32,487 bases of DNA from an uncultured Bacillota bacterium (GCA_947573385.1 CANPFP010000014.1:1-32487), one strand, 5' to 3'; positions 16,063 to 23,262 are shown, counted from the stretch's first letter. Made by a program: numbers and translations. The notes: generated by a model not told the origin, from the letters alone.

Positions 16063-16091
16063 AGTATAGCAGTCCCCGGGGAATCCGTCAA
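16063..16091 (-). promoter_or_regulatory. ygiQ promoter
   Basis: Minus strand TTGACG (16086-16091), 17-bp spacer, TATACT (16063-16068); about 25 nt leader to ATG 16031. It is back to back with the plus-strand promoter at 16098, with only 6 bp between the -35 boxes. Confidence 0.8.
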
Positions 16092-16097
16092 CATGGG

Positions 16098-16126
16098 TTG
16101 AGCTCGTTGTCGGATTTTGGTATAAT
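16098..16126 (+). promoter_or_regulatory. Promoter of the small membrane peptide (toxin) mRNA
   Basis: TTGAGC (16098-16103), 17-bp spacer, perfect TATAAT (16121-16126). Predicted start near 16133, giving a ~40-nt leader with a very strong GGGAGGAGGTGG ribosome site. Confidence 0.85.
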
Positions 16127-16163
16127 GGCGGCGCTGTCCCCACCTACACCGGCAGCGGGAGGA

Positions 16164-16192
16164 GGTGGAAGCATGGACGTGTTTATCAGTTT
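16164..16192 (+). repeat. Direct repeat copy A over toxin ribosome site and start codon
   Basis: GGTGGA-2 nt-CATGGA-4 nt-TTTATCAGTTT. The three blocks reappear in the same order and almost the same spacing at 16334-16361 (23 block positions identical). Copy A spans the end of the ribosome site, the ATG (16173) and the first codons. Confidence 0.85.
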
Positions 16193-16268
16193 CATCGTGT
16201 CTGTCGCAGCAAACGCAGTCTCCCACTGCGTGAGCAAGTGGCTTGACAGACATAGCAGGGAACAGTAA
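16173..16268 (+). CDS. 31-aa membrane peptide, Fst/par-like type I toxin candidate
   Basis: Sequence architecture is that of small type I toxins of Gram-positive bacteria: short acidic start (MDVF), one hydrophobic helix (about 4-17, ISFIVSVAANAVS), then an amphipathic polar end with SKWLDRHSREQ, close to the aromatic-Leu-Asp/Arg C-terminal pattern of Fst-like peptides. These act in the membrane and are held silent by an antisense RNA. A consensus promoter, an unusually strong ribosome site (GGGAGGAGG, 6-12 nt before the ATG) and a strong terminator make a ~200-nt mRNA. A convergent RNA complementary to the start region lies just downstream (16280-16374). I see no homologous host gene nearby; being too short for usual gene callers, it is probably unannotated. 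Toxicity is inferred only. Confidence 0.75.
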   Translation: MDVFISFIVSVAANAVSHCVSKWLDRHSREQ

Positions 16269-16283
16269 GCACAGCATCGCAAA

Positions 16284-16330
16284 AAGCGGCCCTCCGGAGA
16301 GCTCCCATCTCTTCCGGAGGGCCGCTTCTT
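16284..16330. terminator. Shared bidirectional terminator of toxin mRNA and antisense RNA
   Basis: Perfect 15-bp stem (16284-16298 AAGCGGCCCTCCGGA with 16313-16327), 14-nt loop. Plus-strand exit is CTTCTTT, minus-strand exit is CTTTTTGCG, so it ends transcripts from both sides. A shared terminator is a defining feature of the par/Fst layout. Confidence 0.92.
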
Positions 16331-16333
16331 TGC

Positions 16334-16361
16334 GGTGGATTCATGGAGCGTTTATCAGTTT
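16334..16361 (-). repeat. Direct repeat copy B inside antisense RNA
   Basis: Plus-strand GGTGGA-TT-CATGGA-GCG-TTTATCAGTTT, the partner of 16164-16192. Because it is transcribed from the opposite strand, it turns the direct repeat into base-pairing potential between the two RNAs. Confidence 0.85.
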
Positions 16362-16378
16362 TGGCTTTCGCCAAGCCG

Positions 16379-16407
16379 ATTATAACACACTTTCTCAGTG
16401 TTGGCAA
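16379..16407 (-). promoter_or_regulatory. Promoter of the putative antitoxin RNA
   Basis: Minus strand TTGCCA (16402-16407), 17-bp spacer, perfect TATAAT (16379-16384). It lies between the stop of the XRE gene (16417) and the terminator; there is no gene for it to serve other than the short RNA. Confidence 0.85.
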
Positions 16408-16416
16408 GAAGCAAGT

Positions 16417-16632
16417 TCACCGCCGCTCCCGCACATCGGAACGGCCCACCAGATAGTCTAGACTGACGTCGAAGAAGTCGGCGATGGCAATGAGACCCTT
16501 CATATCAGGCGACCGCTGCTGCAACTCGTAGCACTGGTAGGCCCGAAAGCCGATTCCCAGCTCAGCAGCGGCTTCTTTCTGCGTCAAATCTCGTTCTTTT
16601 CTCAGCAGCCGGATACGTTCATGAAATTTCAT
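16417..16632 (-). CDS. XRE-family HTH transcriptional regulator
   Basis: 71-aa Cro/C1-type helix-turn-helix protein: RIRLLRKERDLTQKEAAAELGIGFRAYQCYELQQRSPDMKGLIAIADFFDVSLDYLVGRSD. It is essentially a bare DNA-binding domain without a sensor. The frame is open upstream to 16722, but the extra part crosses the divergent promoter; ATG 16632 (MKFHERIRLL) with GAAGGGAAAG upstream is the start. It is divergent from an 87-aa gene, and the intergenic region holds a perfect inverted repeat, so autoregulation and control of the neighbour are expected. Confidence 0.92.
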   Translation of the reverse strand: MKFHERIRLLRKERDLTQKEAAAELGIGFRAYQCYELQQRSPDMKGLIAIADFFDVSLDYLVGRSDVRERR

Positions 16633-16650
16633 TTTCTTTCCCTTCGCCCC

Positions 16651-16701
16651 TTGACATTCGCAATTTGTAGATGTATAATTACATTCGCAAACTGCGAATG
16701 T
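16651..16701 (+). promoter_or_regulatory. Promoter of the 87-aa gene with palindromic operator
   Basis: Perfect TTGACA (16651-16656), 17-bp spacer and perfect TATAAT (16674-16679). ACATTCGCA (16681-16689)-AAC-TGCGAATGT (16693-16701) is a perfect 9-bp inverted repeat just past the -10, and a half-site ACATTCGCA recurs at 16654-16662 between -35 and -10. This is the expected arrangement for repression by the adjacent XRE protein. Confidence 0.85.
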
Positions 16702-16724
16702 ATTGTAGACGAGGAGTGGCAACT

Positions 16725-16988
16725 ATGCAAGAACTATTTGCCCAGCTGTTCTGGGGAAACGAAGACGTTTCCCACGCTGTCGTCTGTCTCTGTGAGGACA
16801 TTCCCGGCTATCATTCCGCCAAAACAGCGTATGAGCAGGTTCTGTCCCAGGTCCGGGAGCAAATAGGCTTTGAGCTCTGCGACCAGCTTCTCAGCCGCCT
16901 AACGGAATGCAGCAGCTATGAAGCCTATGCCTATTACGCCGTAGGCCTGGGCCTGCGGGAGACCATTTTCCGGGAGCTGTGCGGGTAG
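16725..16988 (+). CDS. Hypothetical 87-aa protein under XRE control
   Basis: Helical, slightly acidic, no signal peptide or membrane segment. The pattern (an N-terminal LFAQLFWGN, a central stretch of helix, and a C-terminal SYEAYAYYAVGLGLRETIFRELCG) recalls the small phage-associated DUF6809 family, but I am not certain. GAGGAG 8 nt before ATG 16725 supports the start; the frame is open upstream but includes the operator. Transcribed from a near-perfect promoter that carries operator sites for the divergent regulator. It ends 3 nt before the stop of the convergent phosphatase gene, with no terminator visible. Confidence 0.75.
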   Translation: MQELFAQLFWGNEDVSHAVVCLCEDIPGYHSAKTAYEQVLSQVREQIGFELCDQLLSRLTECSSYEAYAYYAVGLGLRETIFRELCG

Positions 16989-16991
16989 ATG

Positions 16992-18125
16992 CTACCAATC
17001 ATACCCGATGTATTTCTCCAGAAGGTCCCCCTCCGGGCCCTCTCCGATCTTTTTAAAGCCATACTTCTCAAAAAACCGCCGGGCCCGGTCGTTGTCCGCC
17101 GGGCAGTGGAGGCGCAGTCGGTCCCGGCCGCTGTTGCGGTGCATAGACACCGCCGCCCCAATGAGCTGGATTCCCAGCCCTCTGCCCCGGTCCTCCGGAA
17201 GAAGGGACAGAAATTTGATGTACCCCGTTCTCTTTGTGTTGCACCGGTCGTCATAGAGGATCACGCCTATGGGCCGCTCCCCCGCGTGGAAGATGTTGAT
17301 GTTCCACATGCCGCAGGGCCAGCGGTTCCACAGCTCCTCCGCCTCGGCCAGAAGGAGCGCGTCCTCCACGCCGGGACAGACCTCCCGCCGCAGCTTCAGG
17401 TACAGCTCCTGATCTTGGGACCAGGTTTTAACGGGGATATCCGCCCACAGGTTCACGTCCGCCGCCGTCTTTTTGTCCTTCCGCCACCAGGACTGGCGGG
17501 CCAGGGTGGAGATGTCCTCGGGCAGGTGGGAGTTGTCCATCTCAAACTGAATGGTAAACTTCTCCCCGTCGAAGGTGAGACAGGTCACCGCCGTGTTGTC
17601 CCCGTGGGGCATGGCGTGCCACTCCTCCGGCGGGATATTTTTCACCCTGCCCAGGAACTGACGGATGGCCATGCCATGGCTGAACATCGCCACGGTCTGG
17701 TCGGGATGCCGCCCCGCCAGACGGCCCACCGTCTCATACAGCCGGTCCCCCAGCTGGAAAAAGTTCTCCGCCTTCTCCACCTCCCAAGCCGGGTCAGTGC
17801 GGTTGAACAGGTCCATCTGCCGGGGGTCGCTGTGGCGCACAGCTCCAAAGGTCCGGTCCTCCCACTCCCCCAGATTCAGCTCCCGCAGGCCGGGGTGGGT
17901 GCGCAGGGGGAGGTTTTTGGAGCGGTAAATGGCCCGGGCGGTGGTCCGGGTGCGGAACAGGTCGCTGGAATACACCGCGTCGATGTGGATATCCCGAAAA
18001 CGCTCCTCTAAAGCGGCGATCTGCCGGTAGCCGTTTTCGGTAATCAGGGAGTCGTACCAGCCATGGACCCGGCGGTAGAGATTGCCCTCCGCCTCGGCGT
18101 GGCGGATCAGATAGACGGTTGTCAT
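16992..18125 (-). CDS. Histidine phosphatase-GNAT acetyltransferase fusion
   Basis: 377-aa two-domain protein. Residues 1-200 are a phosphoglycerate-mutase-like histidine phosphatase with LIRHAE (catalytic Arg8-His9), Arg58, Glu82 (RELNLGEWE) and His150 (SHG). Residues about 205-375 are a GNAT N-acetyltransferase with the acetyl-CoA loop LPEDRGRGLG (309-318) and the C-terminal ARRFFEKYGFKKIGEG signature. Both active sites look intact. Substrates are unknown. It starts 1 nt after the DUF1622 stop and has GGGAGGAG upstream, so it is the last gene of the pyrimidine operon transcript. Separately encoded homologues of each domain are common; the fusion is the unusual point. Confidence 0.9.
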   Translation of the reverse strand: MTTVYLIRHAEAEGNLYRRVHGWYDSLITENGYRQIAALEERFRDIHIDAVYSSDLFRTRTTARAIYRSKNLPLRTHPGLRELNLGEWEDRTFGAVRHSDPRQMDLFNRTDPAWEVEKAENFFQLGDRLYETVGRLAGRHPDQTVAMFSHGMAIRQFLGRVKNIPPEEWHAMPHGDNTAVTCLTFDGEKFTIQFEMDNSHLPEDISTLARQSWWRKDKKTAADVNLWADIPVKTWSQDQELYLKLRREVCPGVEDALLLAEAEELWNRWPCGMWNINIFHAGERPIGVILYDDRCNTKRTGYIKFLSLLPEDRGRGLGIQLIGAAVSMHRNSGRDRLRLHCPADNDRARRFFEKYGFKKIGEGPEGDLLEKYIGYDW

Positions 18126-18126
18126 A

Positions 18127-18477
18127 TCAGGACTCCTCCCTCTTGTTTTCCCGGGGGGCGGCGTGCTCCCCCTTCATCTCAATGTGGATGAGCAGGGACA
18201 GCAGCGCCCGCAGCAAAATCACCGCCCCCAGCACCATCAGCTCGTTCAGGTCCCGAACCAGCACAGTCTTTAAAATCTCGGCGGCCATTTTGAACTCCAG
18301 ACTGGTGGCCAGGCCCTCAGCCAGCTGAAACTTGATGTTCCGGGGCTTCCGAGTCACCATCCCCGCGCAGTACAGCCAAAAGGCGCGCAGGGCGGTGACG
18401 GCCACCACGAAAATACCCATCAGCTCGCAGGCCGAGATGATGGTGGGCAGGCACAGCTCGATCACATGCTCCAGCAT
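18127..18477 (-). CDS. DUF1622 membrane protein
   Basis: 116 aa, function unknown. Three hydrophobic segments (about 7-32, 33-42 and 79-98) with the DUF1622 motif FQLAEGLATSLEFKMAAEILKTVLVRDLNEL between them and an acidic tail. AAGGAGGAG upstream of ATG 18477 fixes the start, 16 nt after the pyrD stop. Same operon as pyrD and the phosphatase-GNAT fusion, which is probably accidental clustering. Confidence 0.9.
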   Translation of the reverse strand: MLEHVIELCLPTIISACELMGIFVVAVTALRAFWLYCAGMVTRKPRNIKFQLAEGLATSLEFKMAAEILKTVLVRDLNELMVLGAVILLRALLSLLIHIEMKGEHAAPRENKREES

Positions 18478-18493
18478 GGAACTCTCCTCCTTT

Positions 18494-19414
18494 TCACCAG
18501 GGGCGCACCCCTCCGGTCAGCTCCGAAACCGATGCCAGCCCCTGCCGGGCGGCCAGGTCCGCCAATTCGTCCCGGACCTTCAGGGGGGCGAAGGGGTCGG
18601 CGAACAGGGCGGTGCCCACCGCCACAGCGGAGGCCCCGGCCAGCATCAGCTGGGCGGCGTCCGTTCCCTTGGACATGCCCCCCATGCCCAGGATGGGCAG
18701 CTTCACCGCCTGGGCCACCTCCCACACCATCCGCACCGCCACCGGCAGCACGGCGGGGCCGGACAGGCCCCCGGTGTTCATCTTCAAAACGGGGCGGCGG
18801 GTGTTTACGTCAATGCGCATCCCCCGGATGGTGTTAATCAGAGACAGGGCGTCCGCCCCCGCCCCCTCCACCGCCCGGGCAATCTCGGTGATATCCGTCA
18901 CATTGGGGGACAGTTTTACCATCACAGGCACGCTTCCGGCGTGCTTTTTTGCCGTCTCAGTAACCTCGGCGGCCAGCTCGGGACGGGTGCCGTAGGCCAG
19001 CCCCCCCGCCTTCACGTTGGGGCAGGAGATGTTCACCTCGATCATATCCACCCCAGCGGCGGAGAGCTTCTCACACATGACGCCGTACTCCTCCGGGGTG
19101 TTTCCCGAGATATTGGCGATCATTTTCGTGTCAAATGTTCGCAGGAAGGGCAGCTCCTCCTGAATAAAGGCGTCCACGCCGGGATTTTCCAGCCCCACCG
19201 AGTTGAGAATGCCCATAGGGGTCTCGGCAATACGGGGGGCGGGGTTGCCGTTTCTGGGGCGGAGGGTGAGCCCCTTGGCACAGATGCCGCCCAGCTCCCC
19301 CAGGTCGTAAAATTGGCTGTACTCCCGGCCAAAGCCGAAGGTGCCCGAGGCCACAACCACGGGATTTTTCAGCGTCACCCCCGCCAGCTCCACCTGCATG
19401 TTCACGTCAGGCAT
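18494..19414 (-). CDS. pyrD: Dihydroorotate dehydrogenase B, catalytic subunit
   Basis: Oxidises dihydroorotate to orotate using FMN. The class 1B type works with PyrK to pass electrons to NAD. Seen: NPVVVASGTFGFG (17-29), KGLTLRPRNGNP, NSVGLENPG, NISCPNVKAGG with active-site Cys131, and the FMN phosphate region GMGGM...ASAVAVGTALF. Length 306 aa is typical. ATG 19414 overlaps the pyrK stop by 8 bp (ATGCCTGA), with GGAGG 9 nt upstream inside pyrK; an in-frame start further upstream (19438) is therefore rejected. Confidence 0.97.
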   Translation of the reverse strand: MPDVNMQVELAGVTLKNPVVVASGTFGFGREYSQFYDLGELGGICAKGLTLRPRNGNPAPRIAETPMGILNSVGLENPGVDAFIQEELPFLRTFDTKMIANISGNTPEEYGVMCEKLSAAGVDMIEVNISCPNVKAGGLAYGTRPELAAEVTETAKKHAGSVPVMVKLSPNVTDITEIARAVEGAGADALSLINTIRGMRIDVNTRRPVLKMNTGGLSGPAVLPVAVRMVWEVAQAVKLPILGMGGMSKGTDAAQLMLAGASAVAVGTALFADPFAPLKVRDELADLAARQGLASVSELTGGVRPW

Positions 19415-20207
19415 CCCAGTCCACCTCCTCCGCGTCAAACACCGGGCCGTCCTTGCAGACGTGCTTTACCGTGCCGTCCCTCATGGCCACGGCACACACC
19501 AGACAGGCCCCCACGCCGCAGCCCATCCGCTCCTCCATGGACACCTGGCAGGGGACATTAAACTCGGCGGCCACGTTCGCAACATTTTTCAGCATGGGCT
19601 TGGGCCCGCAAGCCAGCACGCCCAGGTAGGGCCGCGCCTGCTCCTTCGCAAGTTCCTGACGCACCAGTGCGTCCACAAAGCCGTGGTAGCCCAGGGAGCC
19701 GTCGTCGGTGGCGATTTGAACGTCGATGCACGCGCTGTCAAACTCGTCCAGCAGGATGGCCCGGTCCTTGGAGCGGAACCCCAAAACGGCGGTGGAGGAA
19801 CAGCCGGTGTAGCAGGCACATGCGTAGAGCGGCGGTACGCCGATGCCGCCTCCCACCAATAAGTAGGGGCCGGGGGTGGTCCGGAAGCCGTTCCCCAAGG
19901 GGCCCAGCACGTTCAGGGTGTCCCCCACCTGACGCTGGGCCAGCCAGCGGGTACCCTCCCCCTTCGCCTCAAAGACAACGGTGATGGTCCCCCCCATCCG
20001 GGTCCCCAGCCAGGACTGGATGGAGATGGGCCGGCGAAGCAGCAGACCCTCCCCGCATTTAATGTGGATAAACTGTCCGGGGTGAATGGGCCGCCCGGTA
20101 TTGGTAACGGCGGAGCTGACCATGTCCCCCACCGCCAGCGTCATGGAGACGGTGTCCGGGGTCAGCTGCCGCTTCTCGACGATTCTGCATTCATGTTCTG
20201 CTTTCAT
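19407..20207 (-). CDS. pyrK: Dihydroorotate dehydrogenase electron transfer subunit PyrK
   Basis: FAD/[2Fe-2S] subunit linking PyrD to NAD. The FAD-binding motif RRPISI is at 58-63, the NAD-binding GGGIGVPPLYA at 119-129, and the four cluster cysteines at C230, C235, C238 and C251 (MGCGVGACLVCA...C). 266 aa. The frame runs to 20237, but CAGGAGAAA precedes ATG 20207, which overlaps the stop of the zinc-ribbon gene by ATGA. Confidence 0.97.
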   Translation of the reverse strand: MKAEHECRIVEKRQLTPDTVSMTLAVGDMVSSAVTNTGRPIHPGQFIHIKCGEGLLLRRPISIQSWLGTRMGGTITVVFEAKGEGTRWLAQRQVGDTLNVLGPLGNGFRTTPGPYLLVGGGIGVPPLYACACYTGCSSTAVLGFRSKDRAILLDEFDSACIDVQIATDDGSLGYHGFVDALVRQELAKEQARPYLGVLACGPKPMLKNVANVAAEFNVPCQVSMEERMGCGVGACLVCAVAMRDGTVKHVCKDGPVFDAEEVDWDA

Positions 20208-20809
20208 ATTGATTTCTCCTGCATCCGTTTTAAGCACTTCAAGATCCCAGCCCGGTTCTTGGCCGTTTTCATAAAGGTGGGCAGATGGTCCGACTGCATT
20301 CTGCCCAGGTAGCCCACCGGGGGCCGCTCCCGCAGGTCCGCGGCCACATAGTCTATGAGCCAGGCCAGGTGCTCACGGTTCAGCGCCCAGACGGGCTTTC
20401 CCCGGAAGCTGGACAAAAACCACAGTTCCAGCCCGAAATAGGGCTCCCGGCCCCGCCAGACGTCCCCGTAGTTGGTATACCAGCCGCCGGGAACCTGCTG
20501 TACCCGTCCCGGCGTTGTGCAGCCGCAGTAGCGGCAGGCCACCCGGAGGACCGGGAAATTCCCCTCGCCCTCGGGGATATCGGCCCGGTAATACCGCCCG
20601 CAGGCCGGGCACAAATTCTCCACCTTCCGGCGGAAGGCGGCCCGGGGCTTTTTCATCACCTGGTGGCAGCGCTGGCATTTAAAATAGAAAGCATCCGTAC
20701 CCGCCGTCACCGCCCCCGGCCCGCCGCAGGCCGGACACCTCACCATCAGTCCCGTCTGGAGGGCAGTGGCGGTGGAGTAGGTCCAGGGGCTGTCTTGAGT
20801 CCGTATCAC
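20204..20809 (-). CDS. Multi-zinc-ribbon hypothetical protein in the pyr operon
   Basis: 201-aa protein I cannot name. Four CxxC knuckles are visible in the first half: CPACG and CQRC (about 25-53), CPACG (about 68) and CRYCG (about 92), enough for two zinc ribbons. The second half is a compact domain with a Trp/Tyr-rich stretch (GGWYTNYGDVWRGREPYFGLELWFLSSF), then RGKPVWALNREHLAWLIDYVAADLRERPP and a basic end. It starts at GTG 20809 with AGGTGA upstream; ATG 20746 (MVRCPACGG) is an alternative. ATGA overlap with pyrK implies co-translation. It may be nucleic-acid binding or a redox/metal partner, but this is not shown. Confidence 0.75.
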   Translation of the reverse strand: MIRTQDSPWTYSTATALQTGLMVRCPACGGPGAVTAGTDAFYFKCQRCHQVMKKPRAAFRRKVENLCPACGRYYRADIPEGEGNFPVLRVACRYCGCTTPGRVQQVPGGWYTNYGDVWRGREPYFGLELWFLSSFRGKPVWALNREHLAWLIDYVAADLRERPPVGYLGRMQSDHLPTFMKTAKNRAGILKCLKRMQEKSI

Positions 20810-20853
20810 TGGCTGATCACCTGCCCAATAGAAGGTTTGACACCTGTGGAGGG

Positions 20854-21777
20854 TCAGACAATGGTCACAAACTGTTTAATGTCGTCCCGCATTTTGAGGG
20901 CGGCGTTCCGGGCGGCCTGGGCAAAATCATGGCCGTCCCCGCCTGTTTTCTGCCAGGCGCACATGATGCCCCGGGAGGAGTTGACAATGGCCCCGTGGCC
21001 GTATTTGTCAAAGGCGAAGCGCACATCGTCAGCGGTCCCCCCCTGGGCCCCGTAGCCGGGGACCAGGAAGAAGGTCTTCTCCAGCCGCTTGCGCAGGGCC
21101 CGGATATCGGAGGGGTAGGTGGCCCCGGTGACCGCCCCGGCCATGGTGTAGCCGTACTTACCCTCGGTTCCGGCCGCGATGCGCTCGTTCAAATCGCCCA
21201 TCACCTGATAGACCAGCCGGTCCCCGGCCACAATGTCCTGGAGCTCCCCGGAGCCGGGGTTGGAGGTCTTCACCAGCACAAAGACGCACTTGTCCTCCCC
21301 CTTTGCAGCCTCCAGGAAGGGCCTGATGGAGTCGGAGCCCATGTAGCCGTTGAGGGTGACGCAGTCGGCGTCGAAGGACTTGAATATCTGCCCCTCGATC
21401 TTGGCCCCGGACAGCCATCCCTCGGCGTAGGCGGCGGCGGTGGAGCCGATGTCCCCCCGCTTGATATCGGCAATGACAAAAAGGCCCTTCTCTCTGGCGT
21501 ATTTTATGGTGCGCTCCAGCACTTCCATCCCCTGCCAGCCCAGGTTTTCGTAGTAGGCCGCCTGGGGCTTTACAGCGGGGACAATATCACAAAGGGCGTC
21601 GATAAGCCCCCGGTTAAACTGCCAGATGGCCTCGGCGGCCCCCTTGAGACCCACCCCGTGCTCCTCAAAGGCGGCCCGGCGGAGGTGCTCGGGCACGTAC
21701 TCAATGCGGGCGTCCAGCCCGGCCACGGTGGGGTTTTTCAGGGCGCGGATCTTATCCTGTAAAACGTCGAATGACAT
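20854..21777 (-). CDS. pyrF: Orotidine 5'-phosphate decarboxylase (type 2)
   Basis: Last step of UMP synthesis. The catalytic Asp/Lys/Asp set is at D104-x-K106-x-x-D109 (ADIKRGDIGST), with TVAGLDARIEYVP at 17-29 and LVPGYGAQGGTADDV for phosphate binding. At 307 aa it belongs to the longer type 2 subfamily. AAAGGA lies 9 nt before ATG 21777; the ATG at 21786 touches the ribosome site and is rejected. Second gene after pyrC (gap 23 nt). Confidence 0.97.
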   Translation of the reverse strand: MSFDVLQDKIRALKNPTVAGLDARIEYVPEHLRRAAFEEHGVGLKGAAEAIWQFNRGLIDALCDIVPAVKPQAAYYENLGWQGMEVLERTIKYAREKGLFVIADIKRGDIGSTAAAYAEGWLSGAKIEGQIFKSFDADCVTLNGYMGSDSIRPFLEAAKGEDKCVFVLVKTSNPGSGELQDIVAGDRLVYQVMGDLNERIAAGTEGKYGYTMAGAVTGATYPSDIRALRKRLEKTFFLVPGYGAQGGTADDVRFAFDKYGHGAIVNSSRGIMCAWQKTGGDGHDFAQAARNAALKMRDDIKQFVTIV

Positions 21778-21800
21778 TTGAACCATTCCTTTCTTTTATG

Positions 21801-23081
21801 TTACACCCCGTCCTGATAGATAACCTCGCCCTGGACGATAGTGTATTTCACCCGGCCCTTCACGGTCCGCCCGGCGAAGGGGGTGTTGCGGGCCTTGGAG
21901 ACAAATTTTTCCGGGTTGATGGTCCAGGTCTCGTCGGGGTCGAAGACCACCAGGTCGGCCACCGCCCCGGGGGACATGTGGCCCCGGGCCAGGTGGAGGA
22001 TATCGGCGGGATTGGTGGACAGGCGGCGGAACACACCGGGCAGGTCCAGCTTTTTGGTGTGGTACAGCTGGGTGAGAGTGAGGGCCAGGCTGGTCTCCAG
22101 GCCGATCATGCCGCTGGGGGCCCGGCTGAGGGAGCGGGCTTTCTCCTCGGCAGAGTGGGGGGCGTGGTCGGTGGCGATGACGTCGATGGTGCCGTCCTTC
22201 AGCCCGGCGATGATACCGTGGACGTCCGCCTTGGTCCGCAGGGGCGGGTTGACCCGGGCCATGGCCCCCTGGGTGAGCACCTCATCCTCGGTAAGGATGA
22301 AGTACTGGGGGCAGGTCTCGCAGGTAATGGGCACCCCCTTCTTCTTCATCTTCCGGATGATCTCCACACTCCGGGCGGTGGACACGTGGCAGATATGGAC
22401 CCGGGCCCCGGTCTCCTCGGCCAGCATGGCGTCCCGCATGACCATAATCTCCTCGGCGATGGCGGGCCGGCCCTCCAGCCACAGCTGGCGGGAGACGCTG
22501 CCCTCGTTCACCGCCCGGCCGGCCACCATGGAGGTGTCCTCACAATGGCACAGCACAGGCAGCTCCAGCTGCCGGGCCCGGATGAGCACATCCCGCATGA
22601 GGTTGGCGTTGTCCACGTTGTTGCCGTCGTCGGACAGGGCCACCGCCCCCGCCGCCTTCAGGGCCTCGGCGTCGGTGGGCTCCTCCCCCCGCAGGCCCAG
22701 GGACAGGGCCGCGATGGGGTAGACCCCCACACCGTTGGCCGCTTTCGCCCGGTCCAGCACATACTTCACTTGCTCCGGGCAGTCCACCGCCGGGCTGGTG
22801 TTGGCCATGCAGGCCATCGAGGTGACGCCCCCCCGGGCGGCGGCGGCGCAGCCGGTGAGGATATCCTCCTTATAAGTAAGGCCGGGGTCCCGCAGGTGTA
22901 CATGCATGTCCACCAGGCCGGGCCCCACCGCCAGCCCGGCGGCATCGATGATCCGGTCAGCTTCGCAGTCCAGCCCCCGCTCCATCAGGACGATCCGGCC
23001 GTTTTCCGCAAAAATGTCCTGAAGCACAACGGTTCCCGTCACCGGATGAACCACCCGTCCATTTTTAATTAAAAGCTTCAT
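21801..23081 (-). CDS. pyrC: Dihydroorotase PyrC
   Basis: Zinc amidohydrolase that cyclises carbamoyl-aspartate. Metal ligands: HVHLRDPG (His60, His62), a later HCED, the ICHVSTA histidine and the catalytic Asp in IATDHAPHS. 426 aa, typical of the Firmicutes type. GGAGGAG precedes ATG 23081. First gene of the operon pyrC-pyrF-x-pyrK-pyrD; pyrB, pyrE and carAB are not in the window. No PyrR-type attenuator is evident in the ~70-nt leader. Confidence 0.97.
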   Translation of the reverse strand: MKLLIKNGRVVHPVTGTVVLQDIFAENGRIVLMERGLDCEADRIIDAAGLAVGPGLVDMHVHLRDPGLTYKEDILTGCAAAARGGVTSMACMANTSPAVDCPEQVKYVLDRAKAANGVGVYPIAALSLGLRGEEPTDAEALKAAGAVALSDDGNNVDNANLMRDVLIRARQLELPVLCHCEDTSMVAGRAVNEGSVSRQLWLEGRPAIAEEIMVMRDAMLAEETGARVHICHVSTARSVEIIRKMKKKGVPITCETCPQYFILTEDEVLTQGAMARVNPPLRTKADVHGIIAGLKDGTIDVIATDHAPHSAEEKARSLSRAPSGMIGLETSLALTLTQLYHTKKLDLPGVFRRLSTNPADILHLARGHMSPGAVADLVVFDPDETWTINPEKFVSKARNTPFAGRTVKGRVKYTIVQGEVIYQDGV

Positions 23082-23155
23082 ATGTCTCCTCCGCGCATAC
23101 GTGGTCGATTTGGAAAGATCCGCCGCACATTGGCGCAGACTCTTCTAAGTTATAA

Positions 23156-23184
23156 ATTATAGCGGAAGATACAGGATTTAGCAA
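23156..23184 (-). promoter_or_regulatory. Promoter of the pyrimidine operon
   Basis: Minus strand TTGCTA (23179-23184), 17-bp spacer, perfect TATAAT (23156-23161). Leader to pyrC is about 70 nt without a terminator-like hairpin, so PyrR attenuation is not apparent. Confidence 0.8.
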
Positions 23185-23262
23185 CGAGTTTTTCAAATTT
23201 TCGGGGTATGCTATCACCGGCGGAGAACAAGTCGTATTCTCCGGAATAAAGGAGGGAAATTT

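Larger units (their letters stand above)
16280..16374 (-). ncRNA. Putative antisense antitoxin RNA
   Basis: A minus-strand promoter (16379-16407) and the shared terminator define a ~95-nt RNA. It would begin with a hairpin closed by a GAAA tetraloop (TTGGC-GAAA-GCCAA, 16374-16361), then carry AAACTGATAAAC...TCCATG...TCCACC, which is complementary in trans to the toxin mRNA from the ribosome site through the fifth codon or so, and finally the terminator hairpin, whose sequence is also complementary to the toxin mRNA 3' end. This matches the RNA II design of par-type systems. There is no open frame with a ribosome site in it. Confidence 0.7.

Noticed and set aside
23082..23155. PyrR attenuator before pyrC
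   Set aside because: No anti-terminator/terminator pair or PyrR-binding loop motif in the short leader.
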